Assembly: GCA_023245435.1 (NCBI GenBank)
Contig: JAHFKH010000040.1
Coordinates: forward strand, 1-6,615
Length of the DNA: 6,615 nt
Source of the DNA: Candidatus Shapirobacteria bacterium
GTDB lineage: Bacteria; Patescibacteriota; Microgenomatia; UBA12405
Direction of reading: 5' to 3'
The first letter of the stretch is position 1; each line of letters starts with the position of its first letter. The notes under the pieces are model-generated. The model made no database searches. It had not been told where the DNA came from and worked only from the letters and a program-made list of their open reading frames with translations. This document shows positions 6,192 through 6,615 of this stretch, piece by piece. The position numbers were made by a program, and so were the translations under genes.

Positions 6192-6198
6192 AAATAAA

Positions 6199-6615
6199 TT
6201 AATCTTGTAGTCGGACAGGCATGATGATGTGAAGTAAGTCGGGATTTTGAGGGTCGCGGAAAGCACCAGGAGTAAGGGGTTGATTTAATTCAATAATAAT
6301 TTCATCGCTTTTGGCAATAGCTAAAAAGTCGGAAATAAATTTGTAATTAAATGCAATTTCTAATGGCTCACCAACGATCTTCGCATCGACTGAAACTTGA
6401 TTTTGACCAATTTGAGGAGCATTAGCAGAAAGTTCAAGTGAATTATTTTTTAATGAAAAACGAACAACATTGGCCGATTGACGGGCAAAAACAGAGGCAA
6501 GACGAATAGCTTGAGAAAGTTCTTCACGATTGACATAAATTTTGGTGGGAGAAGATTCGGGAATAATTCTTTCAAAATTGGGATATTCACCATCAATTAA
6601 ACGAGAAACAATTTC
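6199..6615 (-). CDS. dnaN: DNA polymerase III subunit beta (sliding clamp), C-terminal 138 residues, 5' partial
   Basis: DnaN is the ring-shaped clamp that tethers the replicative polymerase to DNA. The frame is open to the window edge and has no start here, so this is the C-terminal portion (the family is about 360-380 residues). The visible part begins EIVSRLIDGEYPNFERIIP, where LIDGEYPNF…IP is a hallmark of DnaN near the domain 2/3 junction. It continues with REELSQAIRLASVFA, FNYKFISDFL and SDEIIIELNQPL, and ends in IIMPVRLQD. The MPVRL near the end matches the clamp C-terminus (MPMRL in E. coli) that helps form the partner-binding pocket, here with two extra residues. The insert GAFRDPQNPD before the last strand fits clamps from divergent bacteria. 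Synonymous sites strongly favour C over G (25 to 5 in my count), the reverse of the + strand genes. It points toward the secretion cluster and has no functional link to it that I can see. Confidence 0.95.
   Translation of the reverse strand, partial: EIVSRLIDGEYPNFERIIPESSPTKIYVNREELSQAIRLASVFARQSANVVRFSLKNNSLELSANAPQIGQNQVSVDAKIVGEPLEIAFNYKFISDFLAIAKSDEIIIELNQPLTPGAFRDPQNPDLLHIIMPVRLQD

Noticed and set aside
6192..6266. Upstream extension of the small minus-strand ORF to an ATG at 6266
   Set aside because: These 25 codons lie entirely inside dnaN in a different frame, and dnaN is certain here; the start at 6191 avoids the overlap.

Overview
The window looks like a piece of a Patescibacteria (Candidate Phyla Radiation) chromosome. 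The evidence is the AT-rich composition, the short, tightly overlapped genes with no clear Shine-Dalgarno sequences, and a VirB4-type ATPase of the kind common in these genomes. I cannot name the class or genus. TAA, TAG and TGA are all used as stops at gene ends and no long reading frame has an internal TGA, so the standard bacterial code fits; a TGA=Gly code is not indicated.

Positions 3-5997 (+ strand) hold a type IV secretion / conjugation-like gene cluster. It starts inside a VirB4/TraC-family ATPase (3-1868) whose N-terminal part lies outside the window. The visible part has a complete ATPase core followed by a low-complexity tail of about 275 residues, which carries five GC-rich palindromic repeat insertions, all in frame. 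A promoter-like TATAAT box sits only 7 bases before the next start codon and may give a leaderless message. Next is a 1031-residue protein (1883-4978) with a charged cytoplasmic-type N-terminal part, a polytopic membrane region, a lytic-transglycosylase-like domain and a C39-type papain-like cysteine peptidase domain. It appears to combine a VirB6-like membrane component and a two-headed wall hydrolase in one chain. It overlaps a string of three small envelope genes: two single-pass membrane proteins that look like diverged paralogs (4978-5388, 5381-5743) and a lipoprotein with an OB-like domain (5740-5997).

Positions 5994-6615 (- strand) converge on that cluster. They hold the C-terminal 138 residues of the DNA polymerase III sliding clamp DnaN (6199-6615, running off the window) and a possible 65-residue proline/lysine-rich ORF (5994-6191) just downstream. 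The two gene sets meet at a shared TTAA that supplies both stop codons.

Working model: VirB4 powers the machine from the cytoplasmic face, the large fusion protein sits in the membrane and opens the wall on the outside, and the small anchored proteins and the lipoprotein are envelope accessories. DnaN is an unrelated housekeeping neighbour. G exceeds C in synonymous positions on the + strand throughout, including across the minus-strand dnaN, suggesting that + is the leading strand here. The 5994-6191 stretch is the only one with doubtful coding status; no stretch over 300 bases is empty.
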